Positions 28,480 through 40,649 of a DNA stretch of 64,000 nt are shown in pieces. The position numbers were made by a program, and so were the translations under genes. Position 1 is the first letter of the stretch. Each line of letters starts with the position of its first letter. This DNA is from Dryococelus australis (taxonomy: Eukaryota; Arthropoda; Insecta; Phasmatodea; Phasmatidae): contig CM057009.1 of the NCBI GenBank assembly GCA_029891345.1, positions 91,435,416-91,499,415 on the forward strand. Reading direction: 5' to 3'. The notes under the pieces were generated by a model, which searched no databases, was not told the origin of the DNA, and worked only from the letters and a program-made list of their open reading frames with translations.

Positions 28480-29467
28480 GCCATAGTCTATTCTGGTGAG
28501 TTCCACCGACAGGGCTCGCTGGTAAGCCGGGCAATCTCTTGAGTCAAATCTGTGACTGATCATCTTTCCGCCTGTTGCAGTAAATGCATTTCTCCTGACA
28601 TTGTCTGCCCTGCTTGAGGGGACATTCTTCGTATTTGTGCCCTTTTTCTGCACACTTTGAGGAAGCCTGCTCCACATTACACTGGTTCGCAATATGGCCC
28701 CAAGCCTGAAATTTGTAACACCTGGAAACCGAGATGTAGTCTTGCACTTTGCAGCTATCATATGCAGCAAAGATATACCCTTTGCTAGGGTCACACTCCA
28801 ATATCAGGTTCACCCTGCTGGTATCCCTCCTGCCAGATCTATGGCTCACTTGCACTTGCCTAAGAAAGTCTTCCTTTGTTAGATCTGCTGATCTAAAATT
28901 TTATTTATATACCATCTCTACAAATTGCTCATTATCATAGAAACTCTTAATGTCATAACCTTTGGTCCCTTATTCTTGGGAGCCTCCAATTTGAGTACTG
29001 ATTCTTTAATCTTTTACTGGTTTCTGACTTTTGTTCCTGAGTTTTTAGAGGGTCTCATCATAGCCAGCTTCGGCCATGATCCCTCCCTTTCGAATCTCCC
29101 TTATATTTCTGATTTTGAGACCATCTTCTTTAGGGTCTATTGTTTTCTTTATCTGCTCTTTTACCTGAGCATTTGTTCTGCCATTGGTTTCAGGGTAGAC
29201 CAACACATCCTTTCTAGGGGTTTTTGGAATAAATTCCTCTGCCCCCTTTGCTACTTGTGCATAGCTCTTAATCTTTGGGGTGGCTGGTATCTGCGACCAG
29301 ACATCCCTCCCTTCTGCATCTTTTATTCTTTTCATGGTTTTCCCCTGTCCCTGTGGTGCCTTAGGTGGCAAGGGGGAAATGGCATCTAAATTAAGTCCCT
29401 TTAAGAAGATTGAAATGACAATAGTGGATGCTTTGCTCCTGAACCCCCCAGGTGAAGGGCAAACCAC
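28480..29467 (-). pseudogene. ORF1 (gag-like) of the R1-type LINE
   Basis: The N-terminal frame 29045-29467 holds SYAQVAKGAEEF and LVYPETNGRTNAQVKEQIKK followed by IDPKEDGLKIRNIREIRKGG, the conserved core of R1-group ORF1 proteins. Downstream (28544-28855) come cysteine-rich knuckles: CYKFQAWGHIANQC, then CAEKGHKYEEC. The first cysteine of the second knuckle's C-x2-C is lost (SSKCAEKG). These knuckles bind nucleic acid in the family. The two parts are in different frames, so at least one frame change lies near 28860-29045. Confidence 0.78.
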
Positions 29468-29604
29468 TTAAAGTGAGAAGGAAAGAGCTTAAGGAGCTCT
29501 TGGGACAAAGGAATGTCCCAAAAACATTGGTGACAGCAGCCTTAAACAGACTATACAACAAGGACTTTGATTGGGGTGAATTTGAGCTGTCACCAAAGAA
29601 TTAA

Positions 29605-30249
29605 AAGTGGTATCAAAATATTTGGTACTGAATGGGGTTGATAGATAAGTTGTGGACTCATGGATAAGAGAGATATAAGAGTTACACATGCACTGCAACA
29701 GTACAAAAACAAATATTAATATGAGTCATTCAATAAATTTCTACTATCTACTAGTGTTTCAAGGTGAGGTCACAGCCTCCCAGGCCGAAGGCCCAAGGGC
29801 CAACAGTAGACACTGTTCTTGCAATCTCTCTTAGCCAGTTGTGGATTCCTTTACAGAAATTATGGCGGCACACAGATATTTGGCAATAACCCGGTTGACT
29901 AATAACCACAAACTCGTTTATCCATCTGTACCATGCAGAGATGGGGTGCCAGTGACCCCTTCACTCTTTCGCCACTCTCCCACTTAATTCACCAGTGAAT
30001 ATTCCTCTTATGATCTCACTGTTCATAGGAGGGAGTTTTCTTAGGGCGACATACGGAGGTACCCTGAGAAAACCTGGTGCATGCCAGCAGCGTAAGTTGG
30101 CATTCCTGAGCTCTGGCTGGTGTTGACTTGGTGCCGGAAGCGGGGCAGTCGCCCGCTGCATTGCTGTGAGTGGGCCGGGCGATGGTACGCCGACGAACAG
30201 GTAGAGGCAGCGGAAGAGCTGCTTCCTTCTGTGTCTGTTGCTGGGCACA
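29605..30249. other. Unclassified stretch between the LINE and gypsy element 2
   Basis: Probably in part the 3' untranslated end of gypsy element 2 (minus strand). A purine-rich GAAAGAGTGAAGGGG on the minus strand near 29960-29975 could be a polypurine tract, but no LTR start was recognised after it. Confidence 0.35.
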
Positions 30250-30495
30250 GGGTGGCACCTCCCCCCACACGTCTTTGATGTGCTCTGCCGCTGACCACTG
30301 AGCTGCAGCGGTGTTGAGCATGGCAGTAGGCTGTGGAGTGGCCGGAAAGCTGTGGAAGTCGAGGGGTGACGGTCCCCCCCCCCCACACATCACTGATGTC
30401 CTCTGCCACCGACCATTGTGTTGTGGCTGTGTCAAGTGCGGCAGTAGGCAGTGTGGCAGCTAGAAAACCACGGAAATCAAGGGGTGACTGCCCTT
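30250..30495 (-). repeat. Tandem duplication of ~123 bp
   Basis: Two units, about 30250-30373 and 30368-30495. Each starts in a C-run followed by CACAC, contains GATGT-CTCTGCC-CTGACCA-like sequence and GGCAGTAGGC, and ends in GAGGGGTGAC or AAGGGGTGAC. They differ by about 20%. They lie just past the integrase tail of gypsy element 2. Confidence 0.75.
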
Positions 30496-33400
30496 ACGAT
30501 GACCTCAGAATTCTACCTTGGGTACTGTTTTGGTTCGAATTAGACCTCAGAATGTCAATAATTTTATCCCCGATGGCACTTCCTAGGTTTCGATCAGAAA
30601 ATGTCCTGTTACTCTGGCCGCACTGAGTGATTGGTCAGTCACAAATTTTTCTATCTGGATCCAGGTCGACATTGGGTTGGCATTTACAGGCACAATCTCG
30701 TTCAATGCGGTTGGGTCAACATGTTGCATTGCGCTTACATCCTCTTGATTTTCAGGTAGACATGGCTCGTCAACGTCGTCAGGACTGGAAGTGGTTTGGA
30801 TGTCATCCCTGTTGGCCTTACACCCCTTCCTCTGCCCGATCTGTACGAGGTACAACGTTGGGCTGATTTGTTCCAGTATCCTGTGCAGCCTGGTCCATTT
30901 GGGGGCGAGTCCCACACAGAAGTTTTGTTTGGCTGTTGACAGGTAGTGCCCATGCATGTAAACATAGTCACCTGGTAACAGGGGTCTAGGTGGTTTTTTG
31001 GTCTCTGTTAGCCATTTGCGGATGTAGCATTTTTGGTTTTCGCATGCGCGGTGCCTTCTTTCCCCTTGTTGTACCTCAGAGTAAGCAGCATCTGGATTTA
31101 AGTCCAGTGCGCAGCAGGAAAACTCCCCTGGGTGTGGTAGGCCGGCACTATACAATAACTCGGCAGGAGATTTTCTCATGGCTGTTGCGGAAACAAAGGG
31201 CTATATCTGGAATGCGCTTTGCCCATATTATGTGAGCTTCGCAGACTCAGGCGCATTTATGCCTTTATTTCCTGATTTCGGTGTTCAATTGGGTTTGCAT
31301 AAGCATGATAGATGTCAGTAGTTTGGTGTTCAACATACCATTCTATGCACAAACCTTTCCAATATGGTCCGGAGAACTGGGTAGCGTTTCCCCAGCAGGG
31401 AAAGAACTCCTTTTTCAGTGCGGCTGCAATGTGTCGAATGCGTGCATTTGGCAGGGCATACAGCTCGCACCATCATGTAAACAAATCTGTCACCACTAGT
31501 AGAAAACGTTTCCCGTCCGAGGAACGTGGGTATGGTCACATAAGATCCAGAGCTATGGCTTCAAATGGACATTTGGGCAGCCTTAGGTGTTGTTGGGCTC
31601 TCCCGTCTGACCTACGTGTTTTGTAAACATTGCACATGACATTTTCACATGTACTCTCTAACCTGTGTAGTGAGGCCAGGCGACAAATATTACGATGTAA
31701 TGTTCCATATTGTTTGTGCTGCTTCCGAGTGTCCAGACAGGCCGTTGCTATGGGCGACATGAATGACAGTAGTGCATGCGCCTGGCAGTGCATAGAGGCA
31801 CCACCAACCTCCTGGCCAGCTGTTGCGTGTCTCGAGGTGGTTATGAATCACTCATCTCCCTTTGATCACTTCCTGTTCACACTGGGTCTTGATATCTTTC
31901 ATTTACGGGGACATTTTTTGTTGGTTTAGCACGAACATGTATAAGTTGTCTAGACATATTTCTGCTAGCTTGTTTTCTTGTGTTGTAGCACTGCTGGAGT
32001 AGCTGCATTGTTTTCTGGCAGTAGGATGGTCTTCCACTCTTCCTCATCAACAGCTTTCACATTTTTTTGTAGTTCACAAGGCATCTGCTAACTGGTTGTC
32101 TTTGCCGGGCACATCTTCGACAACAAAGTCAACATTTTGCAGCAACAGTGACCGAGTGAGTTTACTATGCATCGCGCACATTTTGTGCAGCCACAACAAG
32201 CAGCGGTTATCTGTTTTTAACGTGAAATGTTGGTATTCCAAATTAACACTATACTTCTTGACAGGCATCAGACTGCAAATACAGGTGGTGTGAAGTGTCA
32301 ATACGTGTGAGTGTGTGGCACTGTGAGAAATGGTATTTAACTTCCTCAAATGTGTTCTGCATGGTTGCATCCCATTCGTATTTCTTGGTGGGCAAGAGCA
32401 TTTCAGTGAGAGGCACTGTAATCACAGCGAAATCCTGCACGTACTGTGTGAGCCAGTTCACTAGGCCAAAGAATTTTTGCAAGTTTTTTCATGTGGTAGG
32501 AACTGGGTACTATTGAATGATATTCAATTGTTCTGGCGTGAGGCAGTTCCCTTACCCATGAACTAGGTGGCCAAGATATTTAAAACTAGTTTTCGCTATG
32601 CTGCACTTGTGATTGGCACAGGTTGGGCAATTGATCACTAGTATTTTCAACACAATTGCCAGGTGTCATAGGTGATCATCCCAAATTTCAGACCACAAGT
32701 CCACGTTATCTAAATAAGCCATGGCAAAGTCCCCAATTATGCCATCAAGGACTTTACCATCATGTTCTGAAAAGTCAATGGGGTGCACTTAAGCCCAAAG
32801 GGCATGGTACAGAACTGGTATTGCTGGCCGTCTGGCGCCGTGAAAACAGTTTTGTGTCTGTCTTCCAGTTTCACTGGTTTTTGCCAAAATCCGCTTTCAA
32901 GTCAAAAGATGACAGAATTTTCGCATTGCCAAGGATGTTCAGTGCAGTGTTTACACTCATAAATGAGCGTAGGTCTCTCTCTGTGATTTGCTATAGCGGT
33001 CTGAAATGTATGCAAAATCGCCACCCTCCAATCCTCATTCAGTGCTAAAGTAATATCCAAATTGTACCTACTTTCTGATGTCTTGATACCTCTAATGCGT
33101 ATCATTTCCACAATCTGGCGGTTTATGACGTTCAGGTGGTGTACAGCGTAATCTGTGGGAGACATCCAGACTGGCTCATTGTGTATTCTTTTGATTTTTT
33201 TGCCTTGCAACAGTTGTTGGTTTAAGCGGGTCAGATGGTGCAAAACATCCTTTCTCTTGTTTAGGATATTCTCAAAAGCAGCATGGCATTTGGCCGGAGC
33301 GCAGTGATCAAAGTCATCTAGAGATACGGGTTGTAGGTTAACTTCTACATGTCTACCTAGATTGTAAAGAGTGTGTCTGACTTGCTTGCCAAAGTGGATT

Positions 33401-33595
33401 CTATCTCTAGGAATTTCCACAATTACTTCCTAATCGATAAGCCGAGGTATTCCGAAAATAATATCTTTGCAAATTTCGCTTGATAAAAAAGCGGGAACAT
33501 GCATTTCTACATCCCTAATTTTTATGTTAAGTTTAGTAACACCAATGATATCACCTTTGCCATTTAGTGTGGCAAGCTCTACGATTAAGTTAGTA

Positions 33596-36500
33596 CAGGG
33601 TTGCCACTGACCTGGAAAGTCAGGGAAATGAAAATTGGTCAGGGAAAGTCAGGGAAGTTTCAGTATAATCCATGACATGTGATTTTGCCCTTCCTTCATT
33701 AAATGTGTCATCGATTTTGAAGGCAAAATCACTTTTTTTTCAACAAATGTGCTATTTGGAAATGGCCTGTAGGGTCAAAAATATGATGCTGCTGCCATCT
33801 CTTGTCAGCCTTACGCGTGTCTGAAACTGACGATTTGGTATTTTAGTATTTAGAAGTTTAGTGTGGATGAATTCGAATGACTCTTTATAGTGCTGCATGA
33901 GATGTGTGAACCACTTACTTGCACATTTTTCGACATTGCTTTGTTTTTTGGCTGAAGAACAATGCAAGCATCAAATGCCCTTTTCTGTTATTTAAATACG
34001 TTAAATGAACTTTTATGTAAACCTAGAAACATTTTACTTCCATACGTAACAATATATTAATTACCACGCACATTTCACCGTTCCCATTACTTAATTTTGC
34101 CAAAATGCAGGACATAACATGTTTGTAAACAGTAGCAGATAACTTAATTAATTAATTTTTATTTGGTAATTTAGTGTGCTCCTTCACCTCAGTAAATTTC
34201 AACCCAAATCCCCAAATATTAAAAGCTTAAAATTGGTTATGTGATGGAGTTAATTACCTAAATAGCGGGTTTGCGGCCATTTCAAACACGGGTTTATCAT
34301 AACCCCGCTCTCTAGCGAGGAACGAGCCAATCCCTGACAATTTTCGTCATGTTTGTTATTTCCAATTTAGTTTTAGATTTGTTGCAGTTCTATTTCATTC
34401 ACATAAACTCAAAAAATTAATACAAAAATAAAATTAACTGCATTATATACATGTTCCTGATAAAGTTACATGAAAATATTTATTTTTTATTTCCAGCTAT
34501 TCTTAATTGGAAACACTGATTTCGTCTGTGTTTTTTGCTGTTCAATATTTATTATCCATTTCATATTAAATGCAGGTATGCGGCACATTGAATCATAATG
34601 TCCAAAAAGACAGAGTTCAATAATTTGTGGCCTAATGCCACAGTTAATCCAGAGTTTGCTAGTTGGCTATGCAAAGTGGAAGGAAATGCAAATCAGGCTT
34701 TTTGCAGTGTGCTTAAACAAAAATTTTAGCTCAGTAATATGGGAAGGCAAGCAGTTGTCTCGCACTCTAAAGGTCCAAAACATTTATACGAGCTAAAATT
34801 TCACAACCAAATTTGTCTTCATTTTTTGCCACAAAAAGTGATGTAGAACAATCATCTCTGCCTGGATCTAGTGGACATTCTACCTTGAATGATACTGAGG
34901 AACAATGAATGCAAGTTCTGCAAGACGAGAAACTGTGTAAACTAAATGTAGCCACACACCAGATCTAGACTCTTTAGTTTACAAAAGTGATATTTCTCGT
35001 GCAGAAATTATGTGGTGTTTGAATGTTGTTGCAAATCAATTTTCAATGAATTCATATAGTAATGTAGGCAGTATACTTAAGGTTATGTTTCTCAATAGTA
35101 CAATTGCTTCATAGTTTCAGTTGGGCAGAACCAAGTGTTCGTATGTCATAAACCATGGTTTAGCAGTTCACTTTTGAGAAATTCTGTCTACTCGTCTTAG
35201 CAGTTGTGAAGATTATGTCATTTGTGTTGATGAAGCTCTAAATAACACATCTCAGAAAGGGCAAATGGACAGCCAGGTTAAATATTTTGATGTTAATAGG
35301 CAAAAAGTGTCTACCCAGTACTGGAATTGTCGTTTCTTAAGGTCAGCGAAAGTTCAAGATCTTTTGGAACAGTTCAATGAAGGTCTGAAACCTCTACCTA
35401 GGAAGAATTTACTGCAAGTGTCCTAGGATGGGCCAAATGTAAATTTTAGCTTTCTAAAATAACTGGAAGGTGGTATGTTGGTTGAAAATCCTGAAGGTAA
35501 AAAACTTTTAAACATTGGTGTTTGTGGATTGCACATTGTCAATGGAGCAATCAAAACAGGATTAAACTGTGTAGCTTGGGATCTTCACTCTTTTCTACGA
35601 GATATTTATTTCCTATTTAAGGATTCTCCAGCGCGTCGGGCCAGTTTCACTAACATTACTGGCAGTGAAATGTTTCCCCTGAAGTACTGCACTGTCAGAT
35701 GGGTTCAAAATGTCAGTTTTTTAGAACAAGCTTTTTTTGTAGTTGATAATATAAATAAATTTCTTAATTCTTCTATGTTGCGTCATACCAAACCAGCTGG
35801 GAGCGTCTTGAATCACCTTGATGACAAATTTCTTAAGTGCAAACTTTCTTTTTTTAAGACATTGGCAGCTGAATATGAGCCATTCTTACGAAAATGTCAG
35901 TCTGCAAGACCCCTGATTCTGTACTTGTACAGTGATCTCCATGACCTTATAAGAATTCTAAAGAGCCATGTTGTTACATCAGAAACATTGGAAGCTGCTG
36001 ACTGTGGCAGTAGACTTCTTGCACTTGATCTAAATTGCAGTGGAAATCTACTTCAGTTGAAACAAATCTACCTTGGGTTCAGTACAGTGAAGCACCTGAA
36101 TAAGGTAAAGGCAAATGAGAAAGACATTTTCACTTTCAGATTGGAATGCCAGAAAGTTGTAAAAACAGCTATAAAAAAATTGCAAGAGAAGAGCCAACTT
36201 AAGTACAAATTAGTACAAGGATTAAATTCACTAAATCCACAAATTATTACCCATAAACCACAACATGGTCAGATAAGATTTAATGTTGTCTTGCAAGCAC
36301 TATTTAAGGCTAACAGAATCTCAGAATCTGTTGCTGAAAAAGCAAAGAATCAGTGCTTTTTCCTTTGCCAAGATGCAAAGAAAACATTGGTAATTGAATT
36401 TAGCAGATTTCTTGGGGTGAGCCAGAAACAGAATTAGGCCTAGATGATTTTTTTGCTTGTGTATTAGTCAAAAATCATAGATATGGTGAACTATGGCACA

Positions 36501-37217
36501 TATTCAAACTGTGCCTCATCATTTCACATGGGAATGCATCTGTTGAAAGTGTATTTTCTGTCAATAAGTCTATTCTTGTAGAAAATTTAATTGAAGAGTC
36601 TCTTGTAGCATGAAGGCGTGTGTCAGATGCCATTCGTTACTTTGGAGGAGTAGAGCACATTCCCAGTGACCAAAAAATGCTCCTATATGTGAAATGTTCT
36701 CACAAGATAAATGTACAGCATTTAGAAGATGAAAAACAGTTTCTTGTTGCAAAATAAAAAGCACAATACGAGAAACAAAAAATAAGAACCTGCGTTGATG
36801 CTTTGAGCTTGAAATGTCGGACCTATTTTAAAATATTTTAATTGATTTTCAGACTTTTTGTAATGAAGAAAATGTACATATTTTGTTATTTTTTTGTATT
36901 ATATTTCCTAGTTTTTATTGATGTAACAATTTTGCAGTAGTGCACACATTTATTAAAAAATCTGTTATAAAATGTGTACAGTATAAGAATGCAAGGGAGT
37001 GCTATTTTCTACCTATTGGACCACAATTATCTAATTTTAATTTTAAAAAAAGGATGGCATTTATTTTCATTACTAAGTAAACATTTCTTTTAAAACTTAG
37101 TACCATATGTAATTTTTATATTACATTACCAACAACTTGCGGAAAAGTCAGGGAACTTTTATATTTTGATCAGGGATCGTCAGGGAATTAAAATGCAGAA
37201 TATCAGTGGCAACCCTG
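33596..37217 (+). mobile_element. hAT transposon with 15-bp terminal inverted repeats
   Basis: Perfect 15-bp inverted termini CAGGGTTGCCACTGA at 33596-33610 and its complement at 37203-37217. Flanked by the direct repeat TAGTA at 33591-33595 and 37218-37222. Just inside both ends are short GTCAGGGAA motifs (33619, 33638, 33648; 37147, 37179), all in the same orientation, likely transposase-binding repeats. It sits inside the gag-pol of gypsy element 2 and is therefore younger than that element. Its transposase gene is decayed. Confidence 0.92.
34598..36757 (+). pseudogene. hAT transposase, broken
   Basis: Begins MSKKTEFNNLWPNATV at 34598, the usual start of this group with a BED-like N-terminus. 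The middle SYVINHGLA / EDYVICVDEALNNTSQKGQM (35130-35290) and LLQVS-DGPNVNF (near 35410) match the RNase H-like catalytic core. The intact stretch 35475-36437 (320 codons) covers GVCGLHIVNGAIKTG and YCTVRWVQNVSFLEQ. The frame after 36437 gives LIISHGNASVESVFSVNKS and ILVENL, the hAT C-terminal dimerisation block, ending in TAA at 36757. Visible defects are stops near 34727, in the 34840-34930 region, near 35187, 35426 and 36612, and frame changes near 34840 and 36430. Confidence 0.88.
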
Positions 37218-37942
37218 TAGTAGCCTGGATTTCCGAAATCCTTACAAGTTCCACGGGAACAAAACTGTGGGATGCGGCTGTATCAATTAAGGTGACAGGA
37301 CACTTGCTACACACAAAGGTACCCTTAGAAGTTGATCAATGTTTGTACTCGTCCCAAGTAGGTGACTGGTTGGTTGTTTACCTTTTCAGGAGGCATAGTC
37401 GTTGACATGCTGGCAGAGTAGGAAGGCCCCTGCTGTGGTCCTACCCCATTGGTGTGTTTCCTGTAGCCGTAGTTACTCTGTTGGGGCACACTCTGTGCCA
37501 GTGATACTGTTCGTCACGGCATATGCAACACTGTGGCACCTGGCGCTGGATCTCGGCGTTCTCAACGCTTGGCGGCTGAGTAGACGCAGCACTTAGTTAA
37601 CTCTTGCCCGGCGCAGACACAGACATGTCTCACTCTGCAGGATCAGCTGAGCCGGCAGGCTGTACACCCAGGCCGTGGAACCCTTGGCGCAATGCACTTA
37701 TGTGTTTTGAGGCACTGTAACTGTCTTTGACACTATTTCTCCCATTTTTCAAATTGCAAGTGTTCAGATAGTAATTGCGCCTGGGTTCCGAGTTGCACAC
37801 GATACTCAGAGCGGCCCTGATGAAGCGCTGGTATCCACTGTACACCATGGGCGCAGGGCAGTCCTATGATTCGGTAGCATTGTTTCTACTATTGACTCCA
37901 GCACTTCTTTAGAAGACAGGTGTTGGTAGTGGTGTTTCATGA

Positions 37943-38823
37943 GGCGACGTGGCACACGTGCATTCCCTAGGTCCGCAGTAATCAGACTAAGGATGGTGAC
38001 TGAGATGCCGGGCTACCTCACCAGAGATCTCCTGCCAACACAGAGAGAGAAATTGATAAAAAGCATATTTGACAAGTACTCAAGTAATCACTGAAAAATA
38101 CATCAGAATCACTGGAATAAATTAGACAAGATTTCCAATAAGTTAAATCTGTTAATTAGAGTCCCAGAGTCTTTATATGTAATTTGTGTGGGGAAAATAT
38201 TAAAACAAACTGGAATGGTCCGGCAAGGCACCTGAAGGCTATACATTGGAATTAACATAGCATTAAAAAACATCATTGACACTTTAAAACAAATAAAGAA
38301 AATTTCAAAAATAATTTAATATACGTGAAAGAATTTTACTTTGGGCGATTGGCATGGCGGAAGCCGGAACTGCCAGGATATTTTACATGACATAAAACAA
38401 TTCAAAATAATAAAACCTGCCCTTTTAAGGAAACAAATCATGACATCAACACTGGAGAATTATGCAATGATTTATGAGTGTCTTTAGTTCAGGTTCTGTA
38501 TCAAAAGAAATCTTTATGGTTTCACTCTCGCAGGCTGTTTACTCTTCACTTACAGGGAGCAAAAGGGAGATAACACTTACCCTTGTGTTTCTTAGACTCT
38601 GCTTTATGGGGGACTGATCAGAATTACACTGCAAACACATAGGGCTGAGTTTTATGGGGGACTGATCAGAATTACACTGCAAACACATAGGGCTGAGTTT
38701 ACGCTTGGTAACAAGGGGATGTGACCCGGTTCAGTGACCTGTTCCTGAATGAATGGCAGTGGTGACCCGTACATGCGAGACACACAGACATGCTACAAGC
38801 AGAGCTGCCTCCCAAGCGGGACA
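37943..38823 (-). repeat. Repeat R, copy 2
   Basis: Second copy of the ~0.8 kb repeat described at 24126-24935, directly on the gag side of gypsy element 2. It contains an internal exact 48-bp tandem duplication not present in copy 1. The right border falls at a (TA)n tract. Confidence 0.6.
38603..38698. repeat. Exact 48-bp tandem duplication
   Basis: Units 38603-38650 and 38651-38698 are identical (starting TTTATGGGGGACTGATCAG on one register). Identity implies a recent duplication compared with the worn surroundings. Confidence 0.9.
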
Positions 38824-38824
38824 G

Positions 38825-38834
38825 TGATGGCCAC

Positions 38835-38862
<28 letters not shown>
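38825..38862. repeat. (TA)n microsatellite
   Basis: About 13 TA units between repeat R copy 2 and the LTR starting at 38881. Confidence 0.9.
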
Positions 38863-38867
<5 letters not shown>

Positions 38868-38880
38868 GGGTGTATATAGT

Positions 38881-40022
<1,142 letters not shown>

Positions 40023-40103
40023 CTATATATAATATACATTTATATGTAATATACATATATATTTATTTACATATACATATACACACATACTCATATACAT
40101 GCA

Positions 40104-40648
40104 TACAGAACATTTGGAATTTAACCACCCAAATTGTGGTTGGTGATTCCGTATGAAAAACAAAGTTTATAAGACACTATATATCTAAATTGAATATTAA
40201 AGAAGATATGACGCTGTGAAAATTGGGTTTTGAAAACATATTTTTGCCGAATGCTTAGAGCAATGCCTACAAAGTCCATAGCAAAAAGCTGACTTGTGCT
40301 TACAATGTTACAGACACACATGCTAATGCTGGCTATCCTTTATCTGTGCACACTATTTGACTTGAGGAAGTGATACATCAGCACGTCAACGACATGCCCT
40401 CCACTAATACATGTGCCAAATGGGTGTGTCCCATTCAACCATGTTGGACGTACTGTGGGTAAATCGCCGCCATCCCTACTGCTGATGAAAGTACAAAGCA
40501 TTCAGCAAAAATACAGTTTCAAAACCCAATTTTCACATGCTCATATATCCTTTAATATTCTGTTTAGGTACATGGTGTTCTATATATTTTCGACTTTATT
40601 TTCCATAAGAAATGGCCTCCTGCAGTTTGGGCATATAATTTTCGAACA
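40104..40648. repeat. Fold-back repeat 1: ~155-bp inverted arms
   Basis: Left arm 40104-40258 and right arm 40493-40648 are reverse complements at about 75-80% identity (TTTCAAAACCCAATTTTCAC is shared) around a ~235-bp non-coding loop. It directly abuts the DUF4817 inverted duplication that starts at 40650. It could be a separate fold-back MITE. Confidence 0.8.
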
Positions 40649-40649
40649 T

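Larger units (their letters stand above)
25090..29470 (-). mobile_element. R1-type non-LTR retrotransposon (LINE), nearly full length but broken
   Basis: Read right to left: ORF1 (gag-like), then ORF2 with apurinic endonuclease, reverse transcriptase and a C-terminal zinc-finger segment, then a GC-rich 3' untranslated part (AGGAGGGTGTGCCGGCCTTC near 25200). The order and domain content fit the R1/TRAS/LOA group. Left border is set approximately where the 3' untranslated sequence fades into repeat R; no poly-A tail was identified. Both frames contain several stops and frame changes, so the copy is dead, but it is far less worn than the LINE at 13.7-15.4 kb. Confidence 0.85.
30583..37860 (-). 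mobile_element. Ty3/gypsy element 2 (fossil), interrupted by a hAT transposon
   Basis: Minus-strand gag-pol of the same kind as gypsy element 1, in two parts. The right part (37223-37860) holds gag with a CCHC knuckle region near 37470-37540 and the start of the protease (LIDTAASHSFVPVEL near 37270). The left part (30583-33590) holds protease end and RT start (32902-33420), RNase H (32074-32482), integrase zinc-binding region (31536-31793) and integrase C-terminus (30583-31179, YVYMHGHYL, GLAPKWTRLHRILE). The gap is filled by a hAT transposon at 33596-37217. Broken, more than ten breaks, old. LTRs not identified with confidence. Confidence 0.83.

Noticed and set aside
29961-30435. Three overlapping minus-strand frames of 120-140 codons
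   Set aside because: They are proline/serine-rich, run through the tandem duplication and C-runs, and lack domain similarity; probably non-coding 3' region of gypsy element 2.
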